Origin: Nymphaea colorata
Taxonomy: Eukaryota > Streptophyta > Magnoliopsida > Nymphaeales > Nymphaeaceae
Direction: 5' to 3'
Length of the DNA: 64,000 nt
Assembly: GCF_008831285.2 (NCBI RefSeq)
Contig: NC_045145.1
Location: 19,404,802 to 19,468,801, forward strand
Positions 41,209-54,200 of the stretch are shown one piece after another. Below the pieces are notes generated by a model. It was not told where the DNA came from. It did not search any database and saw only the letters and a program-made list of their open reading frames with translations. Each line of letters starts with the position of its first letter. The first letter of the stretch is position 1. Both the position numbers and the translations under genes were made by a program.

Positions 41209-42336
41209 CTCTAATCATTTTTAAGACTGATCCGGCTAGTCCCCTTTAATTTTCAGCACTTTTCACTCATTTTCTGCACAATCTACTCTATAATTTTCAT
41301 TTTTAATCTGAAATATCAGTAAACGTATAAAATGATGTTTTTCAAAATTCTGGATAAGATATTAAAATCAACGAACTGATCTTTTTTTTTTCTTTCTAGT
41401 GTTGAAGACACATGAATTTTATGTTTTAAACAGACAAATCACACGTAGACAACTGCTTTTCTACCGGAAAAGATCGGCAAAAATATAGGGCATGTGACTG
41501 GCTTAATTTGTTTTCCTTATATAAGAGAACAGGTAGCTTCAAATGAGTTCCTCATCAGGTTCGGAAGTCGCTAAACCAGCTCCAGGATTCATCCACTGCA
41601 GTAGTAATAGTTTCAAATAGTTTTGTTTGTGAACTTTTGTGTACTATTATGACGAGTTTCATCGATATATATAGTTACCATCCTTCGTCACCATCGTCAT
41701 CACAGCTTTCGTCTTCCTGTTGGACATCAGTACTATCATTCTCTTCATCCGCACGTAAAGAAAAAGGAGATCTGAGAGGAGGAGTCTGAAGTCCGGACTC
41801 TAACCCAATCATGGAGCAGCAAACATCTCTCAGATCTCCCCTTCCTCTAGTTGGAGTCATCCCCATTCTTTAAAAATGCAAGTAGGAAGTACATTTCCGG
41901 CATGTATCCAATCCACTTGGAAAATTGCCGAGTAACCGAACAAAATCTCTTGAGAACGACCAAAAACACACGGGAGAACTAATCATGAATGAGAGGAAGA
42001 GACAGAGAGACCATGTAAAGAACAGGGAAAGTATGGGGAGCATCGATGATACCCTCCAAGACGAAACCAGAACTAAGTTTGGTCGCTCTCCATGAGAACA
42101 AAAGGAAAAGAAAACAAAAAAGTTTCTGAAAACGGCGAAACAAGAAATCGAGAGAGAGAAGGGGCTCGGACCTTCGGGGAAGTGGTGGCGGGGTCGAGCG
42201 TCGGAATGGTGAGGCGAGAGCGAGGTTCTTCGGAGCTCGAGACGGAGGCGGAGTACTGGCGGTGGTGGCGGTGGTGGATCGTCTGGCCGAAGAGTTTGAA
42301 GGCGGCAGCGGCGGCACCGGCGACGTCGTCTCTCAT
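39241..42336 (-). CDS. Dof zinc-finger transcription factor, COG1/CDF-like
   Basis: Plant-specific DNA-binding factor; Dof domains bind AAAG-type sites. Two coding exons: 42336-42172 and 39864-39241, joined at GAAG|GTCCGA and AATCAG|GAAGC, both phase 0, giving 262 aa across a 2,307-bp intron. A pyrimidine-rich tract precedes the acceptor. Exon 1 encodes the motif FKLFGQTI at residues 13-20, the N-terminal signature of cycling Dof factors and COG1/DOF1.5. The Dof finger has Cys120, Cys123, Cys145 and Cys148 (CX2CX21CX2C), with [17 protein letters not shown] and [14 protein letters not shown]. Acidic Asp-Gly repeats precede it. The tail of about 95 aa is short and Ser/Gly-rich, without the conserved C-terminal motifs of long CDF proteins, so it is closer to the short COG1 type. 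The start ATG at 42336 is chosen because the motif normally lies near the N-terminus; a longer upstream frame has no better start. Confidence 0.9.
41086..41207. repeat. TC and TA microsatellites in the Dof intron
   Basis: A TC tract at about 41086-41122 and, 40 bp further, a short TC tract running into about 17 TA units (41161-41207). Confidence 0.93.
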
Positions 42337-43086
42337 TTCGTCGTCCCCTGCTTCTTTCTTTTCGTCCTCACTGGTCGACGACGGCAATCCTGCGCCCCCT
42401 TCAAATCTTTTAAAAGCCAGAGTGCGAGGGGTTCGTCGGTCCCCACACCTGCCACGTCGACCGCCGGGCGGCGATTCTGAGCCACGAGTTGGGCTGGGGC
42501 GGTGGGTCCCACATGGCAAGCAGGTGGAAGTCCCCCAAATGATTCGGCGTGCCCAGTTGGCTTCGGGGAACGCGTGATGCACAGTCAGCACTTCCGCCCA
42601 ACCAAACCGCCCCCGGTTTTCTTTCAAAACCTCCTTTCTCTCTCTCCTTGCCGGAGCGCCAACCCGGATAAGATCTGCGCGCGTCTTCTCTAGGGCATAT
42701 CTCCCATAACCCTAGGGACAATTTCGTCTTTTCATGTGTCTCACTTTTATAAACTATATTTTAGTTTATCCGAATTGTTTGCTTTATTTTCACCGTTAAA
42801 AACACTTGTTTTTTAACTAAAGATTATTTTATTTTTTATTTAGGAAAATAAAAATGAGGGTCTTTTGGTCACTAAAAAGCCAACCCAAGCAAGCAGAACT
42901 GAACTAAGAAGAGGAGGCACACAGAGGCCTACCTCCTCCAAGTTGAGGGAACCTTTTCTCAAATGGACTTTTGCTTGCACTGTTCGCCATCGTGGCACCT
43001 GGCAGCACTGAATCTGGTGGTATCAATTATTGGGGCATTGGTTCTACCCAAATCCGCAAACTCAAAAGACTCGTCTATCTTTTAAC
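42337..43086. other. Dof 5'-UTR and promoter region
   Basis: The first 350 bases are GC-rich compared with their surroundings, consistent with a 5'-UTR and proximal promoter on the minus strand. The rest is AT-rich spacer. Open frames on both strands in the GC-rich part look like shadows of composition. Confidence 0.5.
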
Positions 43087-43321
43087 CATAGTTGTTTAAC
43101 CCACGACTCAGACTATCATTGACAGATGAGATGATCGGGTCATTGAGTCAGCGAGTTGACTTGTTTGAGTATTCGAATAACCATAATGTTTTTTTTTTTT
43201 ACTATAATCGAATCGAGCGATTTCGGTCGAGTCTGGGTGAATGAGGCCGAGTCGGGTTCTACCTCTCCCAAACCTTGACTCATGGCGAGATATGTAACTC
43301 CCAGAGAGTTTGCCAACTATG
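43087..43321. mobile_element. hAT-type MITE with perfect 8-bp target duplication
   Basis: A 235-bp non-coding element with terminal inverted repeats CATAGTTG ... CAACTATG. It is flanked on both sides by CTTTTAAC (43079-43086 and 43322-43329). An exact 8-bp duplication with short inverted termini starting CA is the signature of hAT transposons. The interior carries GAGTCG/CGACTC-rich words and no open frame, so it must have been moved by an enzyme encoded elsewhere. Confidence 0.85.
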
Positions 43322-44588
43322 CTTTTAACTTCATCTAAGCCTTGAAGACCTACATGAAACTGTTATTCTTGAACTATTCCCCCGTCGACTAACAACATAG
43401 GTGCGAGTTACATCTAGCCATTAAGCCTAGAGACGCCAGTAGATTAGATTCAAATTCGATATCTAACTGAGCTGCTTTAATTAAGTCAGATATAGTTCAA
43501 AAAATCAACGTCCCCACTTGGATTTAGGAAATGATATCTAGTCGGATTCAGATTTAGATTTCGTTTCAAACAGATATCGATCGGATCAGAAAATAAGCAC
43601 AGGTTTGTTCACCATCAATGAAAGCGAGTTCTTCATATTAACATCTAAGAAATCATACATAAATACTTGGAGTGGTGTCTCCGCCCACCAAAACATATCT
43701 TGATGCACCTACCTGGGTCAAATATGTGCATTTTGATGGAAGAAGGGAGTCTTTTTAAGCCGCAAATCGGTCTAAACCAAATTAAAAAATTTCATAATGT
43801 GACATCGACCACAAAAATTTGGTCTCCATTCAAATTCAGGGCCTCCTGTCTCGATCGTTACTTCTGCCGCTTTTCACTAAAATAATTTTTTTTCTGAAAT
43901 GGAAAATTTAATATAAAAAAAAAAAAAGACAAGGACGAAACTGAACGGGAGAAACGAGAGTTTCGGGTTTGGTAAGTATCCGATCCAAATCCAAGAGAGT
44001 CAACGGTGAAGATGCGAAACCGAAGACGCAGACCACAGAGAGAAGACTCCGTTTGCTCTTGTCCACGTGGCAGACGCCCTCCAATTCATTCGGGCCCCAG
44101 CAATATCTCCTGCTCTCCTCCCTCCTTCCCTTTTTTGATCTCTATCCATGATTCGGGTCCGGGTAGATAAAGGGGACCCGTCCTTATCTGCCACGAGGAG
44201 GTACCCTGACCCGAATAAATCTTGATCCATATTTCGCCCACAATGTAGGAAAACCGCCGTCCAAGAGCTCCAGAACAAACCGGGGCGTTTGGGTTTTCTC
44301 CCAAAACGTGGAACCGGATTCTCTTAGCAAATGTCGCCAACCGAAGAACCGAACCCGAATATCAGATAGCAAAATAGTATTTTTTGTGTATTTTCTTCCT
44401 TGTGAAAATTTTGCGACTATTATTACGTGCTTATGCTGACGCAAGATTTTCCCATCCACACATCCCGCAAGTCGGACGTCATTATTTATTTTCAGCACTT
44501 TATTCCATTGATAGAAAGCAGGCGCCGCTAACTGGATGGATCATGAGGCAGTTCTTATCGAAAACTCACCCCAAGCCACAAAAAATCC

Positions 44589-44716
<128 letters not shown>

Positions 44717-47282
44717 TAAGAGAAAAATAAGATCATGCCTTCATAAACCACACTCTCCTCATTACATAAGAGTCCTGTGTCGATATTAATATTAATATGA
44801 AATGGATTTCATTGTTGCTTATCATATGCGTGTGCTTTTTATACATAAAGAAACAGTCGACAAGGTCGGGAACAGCTATTTTAGGAAGAAAACTAAAAAT
44901 CTGCACATGGGCATAGATTCATAAGGAGCACTATACCTGGATTTGCTCATTCTTTGATCCACTAATATTAATTACTTAACTTAAATGTACAGTATAGATC
45001 AAGGGTGGAGCCAAATGTGTACAGGGATAATAAAATATTTAAGAAATGCAGATGAAGAAAGTCTTCCCCTAGGATTTGTAAAGAATATATATAATATATA
45101 TATCAGTGTGCTCCCCTGAAACCCCCACCAGCGTGGCCACTAAAAAATATTATATTTTCTGCGTTTGAAATTTGCGGCTGTTGTTTCGAGTTCAGGTCTC
45201 TCCTCCTCCTCGTCTGTATTTTATGTTTTGATTAACCTTTAAGCTGATTTGAATGGGCAGCTCCATTGATAATCATGATCCTCCCACTTTCCTTCAACAA
45301 ACAAAAGCGTTGCATGCTTTCTTCTCGATAAGAGGATCGTATGCCGAACGCATCTAAAAAATTCAGTGTCGCCTGGGCCTTTTCTGACGTTGGTCGCGCT
45401 ACATCCTCCGCCTCGTGACTGGCGGTGCGCAGCCTGTGCCTGTGCTACCCACAACAGTAAAAACCTTTTGCCTTCTGTTCTCAGAGCGACTTCCATGCAA
45501 CATCCCATTGCATGCAACAACAAATGTATATAAAAGGCATATTATCTTGGTCATTTCCTACCCCTTGTGCATTCGTGGTCGACTCTTTCCTCTCAGAGAG
45601 TCGAGCATAGCATAGATGGTCGAGCTGGTTGCGATATAAACAAGTGAGGGAAACAAAAGGAAAGAGAGGGTAAGAAAAGGATTATTTGTGTAATTACAGT
45701 TCCTTTAAAATTGGAGAGATCCTTTTCTTTTCTTTTTTTTTCTTTCCTTTTCTTTCTAATTATTAATTCATCTTTTTTCTTTTCTTTTTTTCTTTCCTTT
45801 CCATCCATTATAGTATCCTCTGATTTCCCTCTATCCAAACACGTTAGCCTCCGCATCTAACCTCCCTCCCTTTTTCACCTTCACACCTTCTTCCCTTTTC
45901 CTTTTCCTTTATTATCATTTATTGTTCGGTTCCTTCCAAGTTTGTTCGGCCCACCCATCCCATCCATTTGCTCTCCGCATCATGTGGTGCAGGAGGAACC
46001 GTTTTACTCGCTACCATGGTTCTTCTGCTTGTTTTCTGGCTCCGCTCCTCTGTACTGTGGGTGCTTTTAGCACTTTGTTTTGCTATCTTGTACTGATGCT
46101 TGTGCTTCTAGTACTTGATCTTGTCCTTTGGTGCTCTGTGTGTTTTCATTGCTCCTTTGAAGGTGTAATAATCTAACCTTTCCTTGGGGATTTTTTATAG
46201 TCATGTTGAATTCGGCCTAGCGGGTTACTGCAAAAGATTCATCACGGGAATTTCACAGATAGCTTTACACATGACTAAAGAGGGCTGTGAAATTTGTTGT
46301 GGTTTTGTTGAAATTGTAATGTTCAATCTATACCAACATTTTGAACTCGTCACTCAGATATAGTAGTGCACTTTATGACTTTTTTCTCTCTCTCGTCACT
46401 CAATTTTGTTAATGAATTTTCACTTTATCAGCTCTCTCTCTCTCTCTCTTTTTGCAACAATTTAATGGTCCAATCCGAACATTCGCCTCAGTGCTCGGGG
46501 TGCTAAAATGACTAATATGCCATCAGATGTGAAACATTGACCATTCTATTCGGGGTGCAGAATTTTAGAACGACTTTTCATTTTTTTCATCCTGTTGTCA
46601 TAGTAGTGAGGCTCCATGTTTTCCACCAAAAAGAGAGGGTATTTTCGTCATTGTGGTACTCGAACACTTTTGTGCAACCATCTTGCTAGCACCCACAGCC
46701 TTCTACCAAATGTTAGGTGCTTAAATGGTTGTGTTCTTATAAACTTTTTGCCCAAGTATAGCCATTTATACCACCAATGATTGGTCCAATTCAAGCCAAT
46801 GTTCTCAATAACAGTATTGTGGGCGCGGCAAATTTAATATTTTGAGGTTGAAATTTTTTCTTTTGAAGAACTCTCGGAATGGATCACTGCTTGCCATAAT
46901 GAGCATAGGAAACAGTTGAGTTTCTATGTACTAGTAGAACAAGTTGCTCGAAGGTCATTTGCACAGCCCTGTGCATGAGAAAAGTAGCATCGAGAGGATC
47001 ATAGAATCGGGATGAACAGTCGTTGAATCGGCTTAAAACTTAAAAAACGTAACTATCTCACCGTCTTCAATGCGGGAAAATGATATTGAGCCGTGCATTA
47101 GTAAAATTCTGAAACTATCCTCCATTAATGGAGGACATACTGGAGCTTACACAGCCAAGTCAGGAGGAGTTTACTAAAATGTCGTGTACAAACACCAGCC
47201 GTTTCTGATCTTAAGTCCATATAGAAGTCCGGGCAGAGAATCAGGGATAGGAGAATGAAGGAGATTATCCCCACTGAACAAT

Positions 47283-47398
47283 CAAAATAAGCAAGTACAA
47301 AAGCAAGTTTTCATGCAAAATGATTAAGCACCAGAAGTGGGCAAAATAAGAAAAATACAAACGAAGCTTTTTATGTAAAATGATTAAGCAAGGAGTGG
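47283..47398. repeat. Tandem duplication, about 59-bp unit
   Basis: Two diverged units in a row, each containing CAAAATAAG and AAAATGATTAAGCA. Non-coding spacer beyond the end of KIN-8B. Confidence 0.75.
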
Positions 47399-47653
47399 CA
47401 ACAAAACGCGTGCCCACCACCAAACAAATATGGTACACAGAAATTGAATAGGAAGAACAAACAAGGAAACACAAAGGCCTATGTTTTCCTCAGTTTCTTT
47501 TTTTCTTTAAAGACGTAAAAGAAAGAGAAAGGAGAGAAAGAGCAGCAGCCGGAATGAAGCTTCGGTTGATGCGGCTGCTGACGATTCTGTTGGCAGAATG
47601 ATAGAAGGAGCAGCCATGACCACCACCATCATCAATCCCCATTGTCGTCGTGG

Positions 47654-50600
47654 TCATTCGTTGCTGGAAACGGCAGGTCTCTGGCGTGCAAAGCCGGGCT
47701 GGATCATGTAATTGACGAGATGGGGCCCCAACATTAACACAAACCAGAAACACGGATAGGCAAGCTGCATCAGTAATCACCCTTCATTTCCCTTCTCCTT
47801 TAATATACACTCACAAAGAAAAGAAAGCAAAAGTATAACAAAAACAAGGTTTGAGCTAAATCGGACTAAGAAAAACGCCAATACATAGCTCTTCTCTGTT
47901 ACTTATCTCTTTGATGCATGCTTTATGAGTATAATAGGCAATACAGATATTTCATGCAGAATAACTTAAAAACAGACACGTCTAAACTATCAGATGAGCA
48001 GGGTGGTTTACTTGTGCAAATTCTTTCATCAATTTACGATTTCTTTAGTTGAGTAGGAAGATCTCACCTGTAAGAGCATGGAAGGAGCGTCTTGCTGGGT
48101 GGCAGCTACATGGCTCCTAGTGCTCCTTCCATTGACCAAGGCTACGGAAGGGCTGTTGGCGGTGGTGATGTCCCAGAAGCTCCTCTTCTTTGCTGTCGGT
48201 ACTGGTGACACAAACCTGTGAGAGGGGCTCTTCAGCTGCCCTTCAACTGTATCTGTGTCAGCTGTTCCTGCTCTCCTCCTTGCGGTCCTTACCGCAGCTG
48301 ATGCTGCTCCACAGCATCTGGTCAGGACATGCTTGTTGCAATTGGACTTCAATGATGCCTTTTTTGCTTTACTATCGACTGTATGCAGGTTCCCAAGTGG
48401 TGGGGATGGTGGTGGTGCTTCGGTTGCTACTGCTGCTTCCTTTTGCAGCCGGTTTTGGCAAAGTTCTCTGATAAAATCATCCTTTTGCCGCAGCTGAAGA
48501 GCATGATCTCGTTTCATCTTCTCTATCTCACTCTCGAGAGTTTGAACGGTTTGCTTTAACTTGCGAACGATCTCTGGCTCTGGCGTTGGTGGGCACAAGC
48601 TGGAAGCATTGTTGGTGCGTCGTCTTTCTTTCTTTGTTACAGAACCTGCAGGCGACAGTAGCGGGGAGGCAGCAGTTCCAGCTGAAGGTGCCGGTGATGC
48701 AGCTGCATTGGCTGCTAGGGACTGTGCTTGAGCTGTGAGTAGCTTTTGCTGGCAGCGAGCTAGTTGCGTTCTCAGCTCCCTGTTCTCTTTCTGCACTTCC
48801 AGCAACAGCTTCGCCTGATCACTTCCAAATTCAGAGTTGCCCAAATCTAGACCTTCATCACCAAATTCACAGGCCTTCGTGCGGATCTCCTTGGCTCGAT
48901 CAGCCCAATGTAGCGTGTTCTGTGTCTCACCGAAGCACAAACTGCTCGGGCTGATATTTGCTATCATAACGGTGTTGCAATATCCACCTAGGGAGTCCTT
49001 CAGGAGCTGGGTGAGCTTTGAATTTCTATACGGGATGTGTTTCTTTCCTTCCACCAGTGCATTGATGCAGCTGCTTAAAGCAAGTAGAGAACGGTTGATG
49101 TTGGCACCTTCGATTGACCTAACAGTTCGTTGATCAGTTGCCAAAGCTCTCTCTGAACCAGCTAAATCGATGAGTGATAGTTTTCCCACTCTGTTCACAA
49201 CTTTGTTGCATGCATCCTTCACCCTATACTCTGCCACCACCTGCACATATAATCTTTCACTTTGTTACTCTCTTCAATTTTGGAGTCACAATAGTTAAGA
49301 GAAATTTTATGGTTGAGCTAAAATGACCTGAAGAATAGCATGGGAGCGGGAGGAAGTCTCATTGACTCTGGTCGGTTCAGTTGTTCTGTTCTGATTCCCC
49401 TGCTGAAGCAATGCCATCACCTGCAGCGTGAACAAGTCAAGCCATCTGTATCAGCAATCCTTTTACAGTAACATCACAATTTATCAACCATTTGGAATGG
49501 CGGGACAGCTGACCTCGTCTGTTGAATAGGCTCTATATTGAGTAAGACCCGACGCCACAATTCCCTAGTCACCACAAAGATTTTTGTATTGTTTCAAAAA
49601 GGTAAAAGCGGAATCACGAAGCATAAAGATCATATGAAATTATAATTTTAGAAGGAACATAAATTATGTATTGGGGAGGCATGGGCACACCTGTTTATCC
49701 TCTCTGAGGACCAGAGGCCTGCCAGGGGACAGCAAATCTCTGACGGTCTCATTGTAGACCTCCAAGTATGACAGGTGAACAACATGATTTCCATCGAAGC
49801 TTCTCTGTCTAATTTTTGAGAATAGATCTTTGATAGCCAGGACCATAACCCCTGGATTCTCTAACGTGCCCAGCATTGTGTACGTCTTGCCAGCCCCAGT
49901 AGCACCATAGCAGAAAACGGATCCATTTCTGCCTTGAAGCACACCTTCAACAAGGTCAGCCGTGCTGCAAGGAACGACGCGTTTTCATTTGTCAGACACG
50001 AAAACTTAAGCAGAAGATGGTGATGCATGAAAATGATACCCTTTCCTTGAATAACAGAGTATGCCAGTAGAATAGAAATTATTGGTGGTCAGAAAAAATT
50101 GTGGAAACCAACGTTTTTCAAGAACTCATTTTGAGAAACCAACTCATTTTACAACGTTGAACTCAGCTGTCAATTTTTCGCAGATTCATGACTCAGGCAA
50201 TCCAAGAACCCTGAATTTTCAAGTACTCTACATGTCCTATAAACGCAGGAGAATCTTCATTTGAGTATTTCATAACAGTAACAAGGTTTTAATTTTGCTG
50301 ATGTTCAAAATGCTGTTTCAACTAGCTGTTTTTCATTTTTTAGATTTTAACGGGCTCAATCTAGAACAAGGCTGAAATTTTACCAAGTAGAAAACTTACG
50401 TTGTGGTGTAGACCTCCTGTTGAGTGGTAGAGTCAGGAAACGAAGCATCAAACGTGAAATGTCTACCACGAAGCCTTTTCAACCGAAGATAGTCATTTTC
50501 ACTAGCATGCTCTGTTAAATAGACATCTCTCTTATTGGGGATTTTAACAGAGCAATGAGAACCAGCTTCCTTCTCTTTCTTGGACATGGGCCTCAATCTA

Positions 50601-51277
50601 ACAAAAACCAGAATTCTACTTCCAATGTCGGATATCTCCGGGACTGCTCCCAGATCATTCCCAGTCTTTTGTGCCATATTAACCTTGTCCTCAGGCTGCG
50701 GCACGGCCGCCGTCATTGATAGCCTCCTAACAACCGATGGAGCTGATGGCTTCTGCGGTCTTGGACAAGTAAGTCCCATCCTCTCGAGCCCCATCATGTT
50801 CTCCTTAGCATGCACCCCTTTGCCCCAGCTGTTCAAATCCTCTGCAACTACAGTCGACCTCTTTTCTGTCTTCAAACCACTGTAAATTGCATTTTCCTTC
50901 ATTATGTTGCCTCTTCTACCGCCAATCTCGGTGTCGGCACGCGTTATCTGCTTCTTCAGCGCCTCATCATCTTCCTTACTAGCACCACCATTTGAATTCC
51001 GTCTTCCCGACCTAACAAGATCAACGCTGGGATGGGTTGAGTACCTTTTCCTATCCTCTGTTCTCGGCCCGGCCGTGTTCTTGGATGCAACTTGTTGCTC
51101 GTAGAGGACCGTGAGTGCCTTCATCTTCTCCTTCAATCCATGGTGGGGGTTTTTCAGAAGCGACCCAACCGGTTGCGTCAGGTCTTCTTGATCCTGTCGA
51201 CGGTCGATCCTGGCTCGAGCTTTTTGGTTAGAATCATCTTGGGTCGTCAAGATGTGAGACCGAGTGGATACCGGCAT
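47654..51277 (-). CDS. KIN8B: Kinesin-like protein KIN-8B
   Basis: Microtubule motor of the kinesin-8 family. Coding exons in transcript order: 51277-50400, 49964-49691, 49564-49514, 49420-49328, 49240-48068, 47698-47654. All introns are GT-AG and phases agree, giving 837 aa. A basic N-terminal extension begins MPVSTRSH and contains the conserved [13 protein letters not shown] block. The motor domain runs from about residue 222 ([10 protein letters not shown]), with P-loop GATGAGKT at 313-320, switch I NETSSRSH at 421-428 and switch II DLAGSE at 457-462. Coiled-coil segments follow, then a C-terminal [11 protein letters not shown] block. The last exon encodes only 14 residues, [14 protein letters not shown]; without it the frame would read into intron 5 and end after 11 unrelated residues. 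The frame is open upstream of 51277, but the conserved N-terminus favours this start. Confidence 0.95.
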
Positions 51278-54200
51278 GTTTGGGGCCTCAGTCAAAGAAG
51301 AAGAAGAAGTATAGTCGTATAGAGAGAGAGAGGGAGGGGGAGAGAGAGATAGACTACGATCTGGGGAGCTGCTGCATTTCTTTAACCCAATTTCCAGAAC
51401 ACCAAGTGGTGGAGATTGGTGCCTTATGAAACCAAGGAGGGAGGCCTGAGCAGAGAAGGAAGAAGAGCTGCCATTGCAGAACACAAAAACACTGGAAGAG
51501 GGACGAAGACTGGAGGAAATGGCGCAGGAGCAAGGCGAGAAAGAGAGCAAGAGGAGGAAGGAGGAGAGGTAAGAAACAGGAGATTGCTCATCCGATGCCG
51601 TCCGTTTCAGAGAACGAGAATCGACGGTTGAACTGTCAATGTGGGAGGAATTTTGAATTCCGAGAGAGGGTAACGGGAAGGAAAGAAGCGCTGACTCCGC
51701 TCAACGGTCATATTTTCTCTGGCGATACGTTTTCGAAAGTTTGGATTGCTAGACTTGATCCGTTACACTAAAAAGACGAAAAGTTAGGACTCGACTTTAT
51801 TGTTGGATCAACCACGGTCCGAACCAAGCTACCTACGTGGGCTTGCTAGGCTCGAGAAGGCAACGACCTTTTTAAGGCTGTGTTTGTTTACCACGGATCT
51901 GAAATATACAGTGATCTGATATCACAGAGGCTAAGTTTGATAGCACCAAACTTTGGATCTCAAATATGAAGTTGTTTTCCTTAAAATTTCCATTTAAACA
52001 AATAGGGGGTCTTAATAGCCTGAATCTCAAATCCATGCTGTATACAAAAATTTATGAATTTAAGGAAGATGAAAGGGTGGACTAACCATAAATCCATAGA
52101 TCTAATATTCACAGTAGGTAGAACCATCCCTTATCCAAACTTAAATCCATGATTTTTTGTACATAGCTCAAGATTCTTCATTGTCTGGCTGGGACAGTTA
52201 AGTCGCACAACTTTTAAAGCAGTCTTTTAAGCTATCAAACTTCGCCCCACAGACTCTTCGTCCTCCATTTTCTTTTTTGTCACTAAAACTCGGTTTTTTT
52301 TTGTCAACGGTTATCGGTAAAAAAACTTTAACACCAACATCTTGGATTTTTAAAAACTTCGTTGAATCTTTATCAATGTAGGTTTAAGAAAACAAGAATA
52401 AAGTTATCAATTTCATAACCTTCTTTCTTATTTTTCTGTATTCTTAAAAGTTTACTGCTTCTCAAAATTTTTCAACAAAACAACGTTGCCAAAAAAAGTA
52501 CCAACCATATATGGTAGCAGGGAATTGAATTTCATTCAATGGAGCTTGTTTAATTCTCAACGGAAGGAGTCCTGTAGATTTTTTCACATTATTTCAACAA
52601 AGTGGCAACTCCCAAAAAGGCATTCTTAACATTGTTTAATCTTAATTTTAATTCTAAACCTTCCAAAAATCAGGCTGCCAAGTTTAGATTTGAAGCCTAA
52701 TTAGCAAGTGCAGATTCTGAATGCCAGGACATTAACCATGAAATTTTAATCTGCCTAAAGAACGAAAGGTTCTCATGTCACAGGTGAAGTTCTGGAAAAC
52801 AACAGGTGAAGTTACCTGCTGCTGAAACAAGAGCACAGGCCCAACTCTCTAACAAATGACCAGTTCTCCTGTGAACAGTACGATTTCCTGCACCGACTCC
52901 TGTAAAAATATCGTTTCCTGGATTCCGTCCTCTGCAGTCTGCCCTTGAAATTCAACTGCTGCCATTTACTGTTGCGATCATATCATGCAGTTTGACTTAT
53001 AATTGGCATCCAATGTTGGGACAGTAAACAGGCTTATCAGACTCGAGTGTACTATCACCTCCACAAATGCGCACGGAACTTGAGATTCATGATGTGGGGA
53101 GCGTTCCATTATCTTAGTTTATTGCATTGCCTTAGTTTATATGAAGGTAGCACTTCCTTGTCGCCTGCCAATCGCTATAAATATAACACGGATGAGCGAT
53201 GACATGATCAACTTTATCATCTTCGTCATCTAAAAACGAGTTGCTGCATATTAATCAGATGTATCTACTTCAGATCAGGAAACTGACCACATATTATAAA
53301 ATAATCAGTAACAGTTGGCACCAAATCGTCTCCAGTCTTTATATGACAAGGCTTTCAATTCAATAGTACCCTACAGCAGAACAGCTCCACCTGCGTGTCC
53401 AAGGAGTCACTTGAGATTTTCAAGTTAGAAGTAAGGAATGTAAGTGAATCTTCCTGACTCAAGATGCCTTTCAGGAAAAAGCAGAAAGAAGAAGAAAGAT
53501 TTATGCTTCTGCTGTAACGATGTTATCAGTTTGAAACGGCACATAGAATGCAGTAAATTATGTGGCAATGTTGTTGCAGCGGAAGGAGGTGACATTCTCC
53601 TCAACTGACTCTTCTAGTTTCAAAACTGCACTAGTATAAGACCGGTACTCGATGACCTACTTTTGCTACTGCTTACAGAAGAAGACGCTTACGATCGAGA
53701 CATTCCACTAGCAGTCATGATCTAGTTGTTTTTGTAGGCATGTTAGGTGTAGCAGTCAGAAATTAAGATGGTATAGTTCCTTTCTCACTTTTTTTTTATA
53801 AACAAAAGGATCAATGAAGATCTTTCTTTTCATTTTTTTTCCCCTTCACAGTGGTATATAGAGAATGGCATCCAAGACAAGGGACTTGGTGGCATCCTCT
53901 GGACCATAAATTTAACTTGTGACTAGCGTACTTACCCTTAGAACCTGCTTCTTTATGCTTTGTGCTGGGAGTTGGGCTTAAAGAACTTGACTTATCTCTG
54001 GACTGTCATGCTTCATGAGAATGACAACAATATTGAAACCTTTTTGTATATGAACCAAATTTGGCATTGGCCTTTCATGATATTGTCTTCTCAAGGTATA
54101 AAGTATAAAGACTGAGCCTGAGACTTCATTACTGCTCACAAAATAAACTAATTAAGTGGTACGATTATTTTTTCTATGACGAGGGTGAGCGTTTATAAGA

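Noticed and set aside
42073-42627. 184-codon minus-strand frame as an independent protein
   Set aside because: Only its middle part, from the ATG at 42336 to the donor at 42172, makes sense as Dof exon 1; the ends read into the leader and the intron.
51278-51550. 91-residue N-terminal extension of KIN-8B
   Set aside because: The upstream open part is Ser-rich sequence from TCTC/GAGA repeats with no clear ATG start, while MPVSTRSH at 51277 fits the known N-terminus of the family.
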